A stretch of 64,000 bases of DNA. Source: Candidatus Leptovillus gracilis. GTDB lineage: Bacteria; Chloroflexota; Anaerolineae; Promineifilales; Promineifilaceae. Where the stretch lies: NCBI GenBank assembly GCA_016716065.1, contig JADJXA010000026.1:102907-166906 (forward strand), written 5' to 3'. Below are positions 51,130 to 60,899 of the stretch, piece after piece; within the stretch, counting starts at the first letter, position 1; the number at the start of each line of letters is the position of its first letter. The notes under the pieces are model-generated. The model was not told the DNA's origin. It saw only the letters and a program-made list of their open reading frames with translations, and ran no database searches. Position numbers and translations under genes: made by a program.

Positions 51130-53400
51130 GCAAACTGTTAACCTAGGGGACGGGGTCGCCCCCGCCCCCCGGCTTCAAAACCGGACGTGAGCGTTTCCGC
51201 TCATCCGGCTCCTCGCATGACTGGCACTTTTCATGAGCGCCTCCAACCGCCTTAGACGTTTGTCCTTAGCAGTCCTCTGGTGATGACAGTGTTGGTGAAG
51301 AAGCTGCCAGTTGGTATAGCTATCTTTACCTCCGCTGGCTTTGGGAACAATGTGGTCAACTTCCAGAAGATCACCTGACGTAAAATACAATCCACAATGA
51401 GCGCATATACCAGATTGTTGCTTCAGTAGCTTCGCTACTCGTGTTGGGGTTCCAGTATAAGCCGCTCTTCTTTGGCCCAATAAACCCAATCTCCATCATA
51501 TGGACTCTTGCCGCCTTTCACCTTGACATGTCGCTTGATGGGTGTTTCGAAATGCCGGTAAAGCGGCAGACCAACAGGCGCGGCAAAGAGCCAAGTTCCC
51601 CGTTCAGGATGCCAATATTTACGGGCAATCCATTTCCAGGATTTAGATGGTGGCGACCCTTTGCCCAGCGGCGAAGCTTGACAAAGGTGAGATGTGCCAG
51701 TTTGGAAAAGGCATCTTTTGAAGCAACCGTGGCAAAGTAGGCAGTCCAGCCGCGTGTAGTTTTGTTGAGTTGGCTGATGAGCTGTGCCTGTGGTGTGAAT
51801 GGGTGCGCCTCGATAATGCGCTTAACCTCCTGGTAGTGCCGTTGCATCGCGTTCTTATTGGGTTTAATAATGGTCTTGAAGCCAAGTGGCAAGTTGGGCG
51901 GATACCCCGTTTTCCCGGAGCGATTCTTACCCGCCGGGTATTGACGCACATGAAATCCGAGGAAATCGAACCCAACCTTGCCTTCATGCTGGTGAAATGT
52001 ATGGGTGATGCATGTTTTGCTTGGTTTCAATTCCAGCCCCATCCCAGCTAACCATGCTGACACTGTTTCCTTTGCTTGCTCAATGACGGGTAGGTCTTTG
52101 TGCAATACCACCAAATCATCGGCATAACGAATTAATCGCGCCTGTGGGTGTGCTTTGAGACGGCCGTTTCCAGACCGTGTAAAGCGATGTTGGCTAACAG
52201 TGGCGAAATGACCCCACCCTGAGGCGAACCGGCGGGTGTGGGGAAAAGCTGGTCTTCTTCCATGACCCCAGCTTTGAGCCAGGCTCGATGGAACGGCGGA
52301 GGGCAGGAAAAGTTTCCAGTTTTGCCAACAGTGCGGTATGGCTAATGCGGTCGAAGCATTGGGCGATGTCTGCATCGAGGACATATTTTGCTTTGAGGCA
52401 GATAGATTGAAAGATGGCTTCAATAGCATCATGGGCGGAGCGTCCTGGCCGGAATCCGTAACTGTTTGGTTCAAAGCGAGCTTCCCATTCGGGTTCCAGG
52501 GCAAGCTTGGCTAAGGCTTGCTCAGCTCGGTCGCGTATGGTGGGGATACCCAAGGGCGCATCTCCGTTTTACCTGGTTTAGGAATCCATACGCGCCGCAC
52601 GGGGCGGGCTTTCTGTCGAAGTTTCCAGCGTTTGCGCCAGATACAATCGTTGTTTGGGTGAAAGGCGTTTGACGCCATCAATGCCGGCAGTATTCTTGCC
52701 GCGATTGTCTTGCGTAACCTGTCTGACAGCGAGACACCGAGCGTGCCAAGAGTTAATTAAGAGCCTTTGAGCTTGTGGATTGTTTTTCTGTCATCCTCAA
52801 TTGAGGCTTGGTAAATACGCTTTTGGAGCTTGAAACCGACCGCTCGAATTTCTTCCAGGGCAGGTCTTTCCATTCATACATCGGTTGTTGTACCGTGTTC
52901 ATAACCTGTTTACTCCTACTTGTGTCCTTACCTTCCAATCATGCGTCCCCACGTCTGCCTATCCGGGGCATTACCCCGGCTTTTGCTTCTTGGGGAATCC
53001 CTTCCCCGACCGGCATCCGGTTGGCGCCTCGCTCAGTCCGGCTGAGAGCACGGGCGGGGTTACTTCGTTCCTGTGGTTCGTTTTGCGTATCCTTAGGGTC
53101 AGACTATACACCGGGTTTGTCGGGGTGAACCCTGGTCGTGCTTGCCATGCGCCAGGCCCTTATCCTTTCCCATTTTGGGCAAGCCAATAGTCCGCGTAGG
53201 CTTGTTTCCTATTCACGATGCTTCAGACGTCCGTTCGTATTCCTACCCATAGATACCCGCTTGCGGGGATGACCTGGTCGAACTCCAGGCGACCCGCTTT
53301 TTCATCCCGCTTCACGGATTGATGTCCAGTCGCTACCATGGGGATGTAGCATTCTCCGTTCACTAGAGGTTGGGGATTGCACCCAACATCGAACCACAAG
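51130..53400 (-). mobile_element. Group II intron, degenerate (approximate ends)
   Basis: The minus strand carries an RT/HNH maturase and, at 51172-51213, a domain-V-like stem (GAGCCGG...GAGCGGAAACGCTC...CCGG) with the typical GAAA tetraloop and bulge. The 5' ribozyme domains would occupy about 52940-53400, with GCGACTGGACATCAATCC and stem-rich sequence; the exact 5' GUGYG was not fixed. The maturase is broken, so the intron is probably immobile. Confidence 0.7.
51178..52938 (-). pseudogene. ltrA: Group II intron reverse transcriptase-HNH maturase, frameshifted
   Basis: Fragments in several frames, in order: N-terminus YEWKDLPWKKFERSV (52938-52753), RT with PNSYGFRPGRSAHDAIEAIF and YVLDADIAQCFDRISH (52553-52194), the catalytic RYADDLVVLH (about 52105-52135) and GVISPLLANI, domain X-like WTAYFATVASKDAFSKLAH (51780-51690), and C-terminal HNH: CAHCGLYFTSGDLLEVDHIVPKASGGKDSYTNWQLLHQHCHHQRTA (51489-51230). 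At least three shifts separate them. Domains are all present, so loss is by small indels only. Confidence 0.85.
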
Positions 53401-53569
53401 TTATCAAGGATTTAGTTAGCCATACTACCTCCTTGCCTCTCATCCCCCGGTCATGAACCGGTTTCGAGAGAACGAATCAAACGGCAGGAAATAGAGCAGC
53501 ATCCTCTTTTGTCACCCATGGATGGCCTGCGGCCTGGGCTTTGTGAAGTTTTAATAAGGCTCTGGTGAT

Positions 53570-53607
53570 GAGGCCGGTTGTAGACCTTGCGTCTGCAACC
53601 GGCCTTT
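53570..53607 (+). terminator. Rho-independent terminator
   Basis: GGCCGGTTGTAGAC / CTTGC / GTCTGCAACCGGCC and TTTTTG. It lies between the intron and the small ORF at 53643, and could be an insertion target for the intron or a leader terminator of the next gene. Confidence 0.85.
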
Positions 53608-53642
53608 TTGTTTACCCATATGCGATCAAAGGAGCGTTTTCC

Positions 53643-54030
53643 ATGTTTATTCAACGTGTATTCAACCATTCGGCTGCGCTCATGGCCGGCCTGGTTTCCC
53701 GTCTCATCTTCAGCTGCTGGGCGCGTGGTTATGAAGAACATTATGGCGCCTGCGAGGATGCTTACGCCGCTCATATCGGACCGCTGTACCTGGAGGTCAA
53801 CCAGTGTTTTGTTCTGGATCACCATGATGCTCACGTTGGTGTTCGATTCCCACGCTGCACCACAGTAACGGCCGTTGGCAGTGGGGTCGGCTGCACCTGG
53901 GGTATCGGTTCTCTCAGGTGACGAGCAGGTACGGCAAACCGGTGTGGAGGTCTACTGGTTTCGGCCATTGCCCAAAGTGGTCTACGGCAAGTCAAGCCCG
54001 CCTGCTGACGACGAAGATTTCCCCTTCTAA
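53643..54030 (+). pseudogene. Unknown protein, one frameshift
   Basis: First frame: MFIQRVFNHSAALMAGLVSRLIFSCWARGYEEHYGACEDAYAAHIGPLYLEVNQCFVLDHHDAHV up to about 53910; then a shift near 53905 joins VSVLSGDEQVRQTGVEVYWFRPLPKVVYGKSSPPADDEDFPF to the stop at 54030. The rebuilt protein is about 128 residues with an acidic tail. RBS AAAGGAGC precedes it. No family recognised. It starts the plus-strand gene series that continues to SSB. Confidence 0.5.
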
Positions 54031-54110
54031 TGTCTTATCGGGGGAGCGGCGCAATCGCGCCCTCCCCGCTTAATAACCCATTTCACCCCAATTCAATAGG
54101 AGAAAAAAGA

Positions 54111-56695
54111 TGACCGTTTTACGTTACGATGATAATCGTGGTGGTTTAGCCTATCCGTTTCTGCCCAATGAACTACAGTGGCAGATTGTCTCTCATACGT
54201 TCGGTGACGAAGAATCGCTGACCAAGATTTTCCAGGTCGCTCCCCCTACCCTCCGCTGCGAAGGACGATAAAGTGCTGGATTTAACCATTCCTGGCATGG
54301 ATACCCAGACTTTCCTGGCTCCGCTTCGGCTTGCAACCGTCCATGCATAAAGGTGGTTACGTTTTGAGCAAACGGCCTCTCGCGTCATGCGGTCGTTCTG
54401 TTACCGGGGCTTCTTCCGCGATACCGACATCAGGATAGATTACAACCCGCACCTCGACGGTTGTCTGTGGATGGCAGCGGCCAGTTGGCCAGCCGCAGTT
54501 TCATCCAGCGGCTGGCCGACAGCCTGGATCTCGATGAACGCCATCGCCGCGAACTGCTGCACACGAACCGGTTCGAGGTGACGACGCTGCACGCCGGCGG
54601 GCAGGACAAGGGACACGTGTTGGTGGTGGATGATCTCGCCGTCGATTTCATGTTCCCGGCCGGCAGCGCCAAACAGGAGTTGGCGCTGGTAGACGGCAGT
54701 GTCTTCATCGGCCTCAATCCCATCCACAGCGAAGACCAGATGCCTGACATCCAGAGCCTCATCAACCTGCATCCCTTCTTCCAACCAGAGCATTTGCTGG
54801 CCTGGGCCGGCATGGAGAGCGAGTTGTTCCTGAGGGGGATTCGGGACGGCCGTTTAGCCAGCATTCTCAACCGCTTGTACGATGCCGAATCCGTCTCCGA
54901 TTTAGACAGCCTGGCCGACTGGCACGTGGGCGAGTATATCGCCAGCGGCGGCAGCCTGATGTGGTTTGCTGATGGTCAAAGCAGTGCGGGCGCGGCAGCA
55001 TCTCAAGCGATTAGCAGCCGCGCCAGCAAGCTGCGCTGTCCGGCGCCTGGGGGTAGATATTATTTGTTCCCGGCGGTTGCGGGCAACCGGGACGCCAGAA
55101 GGTTACGCTGAACTCCGACCCGGCTTGCGCTACGGCCTGGGCCAATGGACAGCGATTGGTTGACGACAATTGTGGATGTTTTGGGTGGTTGTGATGGCGA
55201 TGACGCCGTCTGGGTCTTCCCGTTTGCCGACGTCAGTGACAGCGCGGATGGAAACCAACCGTTACAGAAGATGCTTATCTGGCGCAGTCCCAATCAGCTG
55301 GGCGAGTATGTGGTGTTGCAGCCGACCGCCAACAGCCATGTCATCGCCTGGGACACGGCCAACGGCTCTCTGGCAGCCCCCAATGAAAAAGACGCCTGCT
55401 CCCGAACCGTATTGATAGCACGAACTATCAGTACGGCGAATTAACGGAAGCAAGCGACCCTACAGAACAAATGTATCATACACAATCGAGGCCATGGCGT
55501 CAACCATCCATCTGCTGCCGCCAATCAGGGGTTTTGGGTGCGCATTGCAACGCGCTCATGTCGTGCAAAGCGATTTACGGCCGCTTACCAGACCATCTCC
55601 CGGCCACGTTGGAGGCCATTGACGGCTCGGTGAAGACCGGGCTAAACCTGGCACCCGTCAAGCAGTGGAATCAGATGCCGCCATCACTCGCATGGTTAAA
55701 CATGGTCAGGCTAACGCCAACCGCGCCATGCCGGCTGTGTGCGGGACCGGCTGCCGGAATGGCTGCGGCCGCAGGCGGAGGCGGCTGCGAGCGGTTGTCA
55801 AACCAGCGGTTGCCAAACCGCCCATTGGCTGGACACCGGCCAATCGCCCTGAACTGCCAAGGCGCAGCATTGGGCCGACGCGGAAGCGCTGGCTACGGAA
55901 GCGTGCCCGCCGCTGGAACTCTTTGACCACGGCCGTGACTGGCTGCACGTCGGCAAGGATTTGCGTCAGGCGTATAGTCGCGTCATCCGGCAGGCAATCG
56001 GCGCTGTTTGCGCTGGCACTGAAGTCGCCTCCGATGATGTTTCCGATTGCGCTCAACGCAAACCTGACGCCGCCCGTGAAGCCAGTGAATCCTTCCTGGC
56101 GCAGTGGCCGGTGGAGAAACGGCCGTTTGTCCTGTTAGGCACAGCGGCGTACTTGTATGTACACGGGCCACAAAATGGCGAGCCGGTGCGGGATGCGCTC
56201 ATCTGGCAGTTGGGCGCCAAACGGGATGGCAGTGGTCGGGAGTCAGGCATTGCCCGGGCCATGCTCGATGCCCTGCGTCAGATTGACCGCTCCGGTGACC
56301 CGATATGGACGACATCCGGCGCGGTTCTTTCTACAACGAGAAGCCGCAAGCGCGGCGTTCCGGCGTACCGGTCAGGCTGAATGGGGTCTGGCTCAACTGG
56401 CTCAATTCACGAAATCTTGCCGTGCCTACAGCCGCATGAGCGACGTGCCGCCGGCCGAACGGGACCAGGCCAAAGCCCGCATTGCCGACTTTGTGCAGAG
56501 CGCAGTTTCGTGGCATGATACTTACCACCGAGGTGACCGATAGCAACCGGGTGGTGACGCGCACGCCGCATGGCAACCTGTTCGGTTACGCAAAAGACCA
56601 CGAACTGGCAGCCATCCGCTATGACCAGTGGCGCATTGCTCTGGGCGCATGCCATTGACGGCAACGTGTTGGCGGTGCTGGAACTGGCAATCTGA
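54111..56695 (+). pseudogene. Large protein with two-barrel RNA-polymerase-like motifs (YonO/QDE-1-like), heavily frameshifted
   Basis: Starts MTVLRYDDNRGGLAYPFLPNELQWQIV after AGGAGAAAA. The frame changes at least eight times; reading through gives about 850 residues. Three motifs stand out: (1) TTLHAGGQDKGHVLVVDD (Lys at 54608), like the K-G strand of the first double-psi barrel; (2) VLGGCDGDDAVWVFPF (55184-55230), like the second barrel's metal-binding D-x-D-G-D, but with Gly in place of the first Asp; (3) EAIDGSVKTGLNL (55612-55650), like the A-V-D-x-x-K-T-G helix of the family. Order and spacing fit a single-chain two-barrel polymerase. This is my hypothesis; the motif-poor ends are unassigned. 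Confidence 0.4.
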
Positions 56696-56838
56696 CGTTT
56701 CTTTTCCTATTCATCAAGACGGTAACTGGCCTTTCGGGGTTAGTTATCGTCTGTTTTATGATCCATTGACGGTATCCATTATAATGTTGGACAAAGCGAG
56801 AGTTTGTTCGTCTTGTTTTGCAAAGTTGGAGGACAAAG

Positions 56839-57036
56839 ATGACATTGACAATTGACCTACCGCAAGATTTAGCGCGTGAACTGGCAACTGAAGCCGGTAA
56901 GCTGGGCATACCCTTATCCGATTATGCCTTACGATTGCTCTATTCCCGAGAATTAACTGAGAAAAAACCTGAAACAGGTGACGAATTGGTAGCATATTGG
57001 CAAGAAGCTGGGCTTATAGGCCCGCAAGGAGATTGA
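56839..57036 (+). CDS. Antitoxin-like small protein
   Basis: 65 residues from ATG 56839 with GGAGGA upstream. MTLTIDLPQDLARELATEAGKLGIPLSDYALRLLYSRE is a ribbon-helix-helix-like start seen in many VapB/CopG-type antitoxins, followed by an acidic tail. A PIN-toxin remnant starts 69 bp downstream, which supports the pair. Intact frame. Confidence 0.65.
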   Translation: MTLTIDLPQDLARELATEAGKLGIPLSDYALRLLYSRELTEKKPETGDELVAYWQEAGLIGPQGD

Positions 57037-57104
57037 TGATAGCCAACTATATGCAAGCGGCAAATTCGTGCTCAGGCAGAGACACGAGTGCGGAGTAGCC
57101 CTCT

Positions 57105-57236
57105 ATGTATCTATTAGACACAGATATTCCCATTGATGTGCAGCGTGGCATAAACCGGCAGTGGCATGGTTTGCTGAACTTGAATCGATACCTTCCTGTG
57201 CCAGAATTGAAAACAGAACAACCATACGATCGGTAA
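57105..57236 (+). pseudogene. PIN-domain toxin remnant
   Basis: MYLLDTDIPIDVQRG is the start of a VapC PIN domain (first Asp in LLDTD). A frameshift after that leads to AVAWFAELESIP, which also fits VapC (VAWFAELE); the remaining catalytic acids are absent. So a truncated, inactive toxin next to an intact antitoxin-like gene. Confidence 0.65.
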
Positions 57237-57261
57237 TCACAATTTCTTTTAGTTTTGCCAG

Positions 57262-57300
57262 GACGGCTATCTGCTCTTCGGAGTAGGTAGCCGTTTTTTT
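57262..57300 (+). terminator. Rho-independent terminator
   Basis: GACGGCTATCTGCTC, TTCG loop, GAGTAGGTAGCCGTT and TTTTTT. Directly after the toxin remnant. Confidence 0.85.
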
Positions 57301-57415
57301 GCTTGCGCCTGGTTGGGGGAAGACAAGGGGCCGGGCAGGGTTGCCCGAGGCGCTATCGCGCCAGATAAGATGAGTTTTTTATCAACCCAATTTCACGTTA
57401 TAAGGAGAGTGACAC

Positions 57416-57845
57416 ATGTATCAAAAACTCATCATCGTTGGCAATTTGGGCAGCGCGCCAGAAATGAAGTACATGCCTGACGGGCAGGCTGTGACCAACC
57501 TTTCCGTGGCTTGTAACCGGCGTTGACGGATCGCGCCAGCGGCCAGCCGCAGGAAGAAGTCACCCGGTACCGCGTTTCCGTGAGGCGTCAGGCCGAAGCG
57601 GCCAACCAATACCTGACCAAGGTCGCCAGGTGCTGGTCGAAGGGCGGCTGCGTCCTGACCCGAACACGGGCGGCCCGCGCCCGTGAACACGGCAGGACGG
57701 CTCGGTGGGCGCATCGTTTGAGATGGTGGCCGACCGGGTGCAGTTCCTGGGCAGCAATGGCAACGGCGCCACCGCCAACGGCGCTAACGGTCACGCCAAC
57801 GGCGCGGCCGAACCGGCCTATGCCGAGGACGACGTGCCGTTCTGA
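57416..57845 (+). pseudogene. ssb: Single-stranded DNA-binding protein, frameshifted
   Basis: MYQKLIIVGNLGSAPEMKYMPDGQAVTNLSVACNR is the SSB OB-fold N-terminus. After one shift (57520s) the sequence continues QEEVTRYRVSV, RQAEAANQYLTK, then RQVLVEGRLRPDPNTGGP (another frame), SFEMVADRVQFLGSNG, and ends in the acidic tip DDVPF, the usual SSB C-terminal partner-binding tail. At least three indels. Expected intact length about 143 residues. An SSB with a Gly/Asn/Ala-rich linker fits a plasmid or phage replication set. Confidence 0.85.
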
Positions 57846-57870
57846 AATAGGCGTTGTTTCCATGCGAGAG

Positions 57871-57905
57871 AGAGCAGTCACCCAACCGGGTGGCTGCTCT
57901 TTTTG
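57871..57905 (+). terminator. Rho-independent terminator after ssb
   Basis: AGAGCAGTCACCC, loop AACC, GGGTGGCTGCTCT, TTTTG. Confidence 0.9.
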
Positions 57906-58133
57906 TTTACCTGCACCTGCTAACCCGAGGTCTCATGCTTGAAGCCCTAATCCTCATTCCTCTCGTCACCATTCTGGTCATCCTGTTTTAACGTGGCGCA
58001 GCCCGTATGTGCGGAATGTGACCAAATCCTACAACGGACGGCGGCATGGCGTTGACCGGGAGTAATCCTGATAGCTGCCCGCCTTGGTCACTTATGGGGT
58101 CGGGCCGTGATTCGCACTGTTGTTAACCGACGC

Positions 58134-58161
58134 CGCCGGGCCAGCAGCCCGGCGTTTTTTC
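58134..58161 (+). terminator. Terminator/attenuator hairpin upstream of sigma-like copy 2
   Basis: CGCCGGGC, loop CAGCA, GCCCGGCG and TTTTTT. It lies about 70 bp before the ATG at 58230, in the same relative place as the hairpin before copy 1. Confidence 0.85.
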
Positions 58162-58229
58162 TTCGCCCGGTTCTGGAGGCCATTGGCGTTTCCAGACCGG
58201 GCGCTGTGCTACTTACCTGGAGGACAGCC

Positions 58230-59381
58230 ATGGACAGTTATCAAGATTCACCCGCTGGTGGAGGGATGCCACTTGCGCCGCTCACCGGCGACGTATCGCT
58301 GAGGAGTTACAGGGCGCGCCGGGGCACTGGCGCGTGAATTGGGGCAGCAATACCACTTTAACGGCCGTGAATGGCAGGTCCATTGGGCCGATATGAAACA
58401 AACCGCCCTGCTGGCGTTCCCGGAAAACCAACACCAACCGCTGGCCTATGCTTATACCTGCGCCCGCACGGCCTTGAAGAACTATGCCTGGGTCCTGCGC
58501 GGCCTGAACGGTGGCTGGAAACCTTGTGGCGCGCGAATATACGCTGATTGACACAGCCGAAAGCATTGACGCCGATGACGAAAACGGCGCTGACAGCCTG
58601 TCTGGCGGGTGCCGGAAGTGCGACAGCGTGACCTGGTGCCGCGGCCGGTGGAATGGACGGTGCTGTGGCATGAAGCCGGACCACCGCCGGACACAGCCGA
58701 TTTGTTCCGTGACCCGCTCACGATTCTGGTAGGCGTCAGCAGCGAACGCTGGTATCCGAACAGATGCGCCGCGGCGCGCCTATCGTGGCGATGCGCCTGA
58801 CGGGCCATACCTGGGCTGATATATCGGCGGTCGTCGGTGATCTGGAAAAGGGAATCGCTGGTGAACATCTACCAGGAATACCGGCAGAAATATCTATTGC
58901 CTTACGCCGAACTAGCGCCGTTAGGCCAGGAGATGGTCAGGCTGCGCGGTGAGATGCGCGCAGTGGTTTGAAACGCTGCGTGAAGGTGGTTGCAGCGGCC
59001 GGAGCGTAAAATCGTGGTCCTGCCCCACGGCATTTACATACCCTGACTTACAAACAAGACAAGCGTCGCTCTGATGAGATACTGGCCAGTTTGCAGAAGG
59101 GACGGCGGGTGAACGGTCGCATCCGCACCAGACAGGTGTTTTTGGGACCGGCCGGGTCGGTGACCAAAGAGCCGCTGTGGGCCAAATCCCTTGAACTGGA
59201 GCGGCGGTTGACCGTCTTCAGAAGAGGCTACGGCAACCTGGGGCGCATCAACCAGTCGCGCCAGGTGATGTTTGGCGTGATCGAGCGGAGCAGGGTGGGC
59301 GCAAGAAACGTGGCGCGCTCATGCCTGCGCTCTGGTTGTCCAAAACCGGAAACGATGGTCTGCGTGTGGGGCATCGGGTGA
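58230..59381 (+). pseudogene. Sigma-factor-like protein, copy 2, frameshifted
   Basis: Begins MDSYQDSPAGGG after GGAGGA. After a shift near 58320, GQQYHFNGREWQVHWADMKQTALLAFPENQHQPLAYAYTCARTALKNYAWVLRGLNGGWK parallels copy 1 closely; further fragments (PRPVEWTVLWHEAGPPPDTADLF, SSERWYP, GRRVNGRIRTRQVFLGPAGSVTKEPLW, GNLGRINQSRQVMFGVI) keep the order in other frames. More than five single-base shifts. Divergent enough in sequence from copy 1 to be an old paralogue. Confidence 0.75.
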
Positions 59382-59534
59382 GGCGTTGGCTGGTGCGCGA
59401 ATACCCACCCACCTGCCCATTGGCGAGCAAGTTCGCCGTGCAGCAGGACTGGCCTGCTGAAGAACCACCAGGGTCCACCAGCGCCGTCCGCCGCTCTTTC
59501 GTTTAACATCCACCTGAAAAGGTGCATTTATTTC

Positions 59535-59574
59535 GTATCGATATGCTATAATATTTGTTATCCGATACCGATAT
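59535..59574 (+). promoter_or_regulatory. Promoter/operator of the fic gene
   Basis: GTATCGATAT and GATACCGATAT repeats surround a TATAAT (59547-59552), in an AT-rich 40-bp stretch just upstream of the Fic start. The layout suits an autoregulated toxin-type promoter. Confidence 0.5.
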
Positions 59575-59586
59575 ATGGAGCTTGCG

Positions 59587-60321
59587 ATGCTAGAGACCCG
59601 TCTAAAAGAGCGAATTCAAGCTAAAAAGCGCAGTTGGATGCATTACGGCTGCCGCTAACGGTCGCCGTGCGCCGTCTCAACGAACAACTGACCATCGAGT
59701 GGATTTACAACCCAACGCCATTGAGGGCAGCACCCTGAGCTTGCGCGAAACCCAGTTGATTCTGGAACAGGGCATTACCATTGGCGGCAATGGGACATCC
59801 CGGCGCAAATGGATGATTGGGCAAGCTGGCTGCAAGTGCAAGAGGGAATGATGGAACCGGTAGCTTTGGCGGCGTTGGCCCACCATCAACTGGTGGCTAT
59901 TCATCCGTTTATTGATGGCAACGGCCGTACCGCCCGCCTGCTCACGAATCTGACATTGCTGCGGGCCGGGTATCCGCCCGCCATCATTGCCCGCGTTAAC
60001 CGGCGACAATACTACCGGGTGCTGGCCCAGGCCGATAGGGGGAACGCGACGCCGCTGGTGAACTTTGTTGGCCGGGCAGTGGAGCGCAGCCTGACGCTCT
60101 ATCTGGAAGCCTGCACGCCGCAGATAACACTTGCCGTCGGTAGACGAGGAGCGGTTGCCGCCGCGGGAGGCGGCAAATCTGACGCCTTACAGCCAGGAGT
60201 ACCTGAGTTTTCTGCGCGCACGGGCAAGCTGGAGGCAATCAAACACGGCAGTAACTGGCTGACAACGCGACAGGCGCTGGAAGCGTATCTGCATTCTGTG
60301 GGCAAGACGCGAGACCGGTGA
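59587..60321 (+). pseudogene. fic: Fic-domain AMP-transferase-like protein, frameshifted
   Basis: MLETRLKERIQAKKRSW opens the gene; a shift leads to RRLNEQLTIEWIYN and IEGSTLSLRETQLILEQG, the inhibitory helix region ((S/T)xxxE(G/N) = SNAIEGS if one base is restored). Then MEPVALAALAHHQLVAIHPFIDGNGRTARLLTNLTLLRAGYPP carries the complete Fic motif HPFIDGNGRTARL. A C-terminal HTH-like end (TTRQALEAYLHSVG) follows. Three or so indels. The family transfers AMP to target proteins; many are toxin-antitoxin members with the inhibitory helix built in. Confidence 0.85.
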
Positions 60322-60795
60322 TGGGTGACGCCGGCATGAAGGCGAAGGTTTTGGTGAAGCCGCATCCTGGTTGGCGCAGTGATTACCCACCTGCCCACCC
60401 GGATTGAACGCCAGGGCGTTCAACCCGAAGGTGCTGCACCTTCAGGTAGCCAGGCCACCCCCCACCCTGATATCTAGCTTAGCGCAAGCTTGTCTGCGGC
60501 GCGAAGATCACGCACAGGCAGGGATGATGGACAGGGCGAAACCGGCCGTTACTTTAACACGTCACGATAGGCGCATAATCTTTCCGGGGATGGTGCGCAT
60601 GAACTTTGGTTTGACAGACGCCCCACCATCCATATAATCCAAGCTTTAGATTTGCATCGCACGGATGATGCACCCATGAGGCTGCATGATCCATCTCCCC
60701 ACAACTGAAACACCAGGCCGACGGCGACGGCACATCCACAAACAGGCGCGTTTGGTCTTGCCCCAAAGGGTTCTGCTGCGGTTCCTGCCGTTGCG
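60322..60795 (+). other. Stretch with no supported gene
   Basis: No convincing frame. On the minus strand around 60560-60790 a Cys/His-containing fragment (SAWCFSCGEMDHAASWVHHPC) hints at a degraded zinc-binding protein. The IS21 second copy begins at 60796. Confidence 0.3.
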
Positions 60796-60899
60796 GCCAA
60801 CGACAATTAGAATTACCCACTGACGACAATTAGAAATGCCCATTTAGGCGTCAACGTGACTGCGGCTAAACTCCTGACATTTATGTAAGGAGTAAAGCA

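Noticed and set aside
57938..57991. An 18-codon hydrophobic peptide (MLEALILIPLVTILVILF).
   Set aside because: Too short to support without conservation; no clear ribosome site, in a region full of indels.
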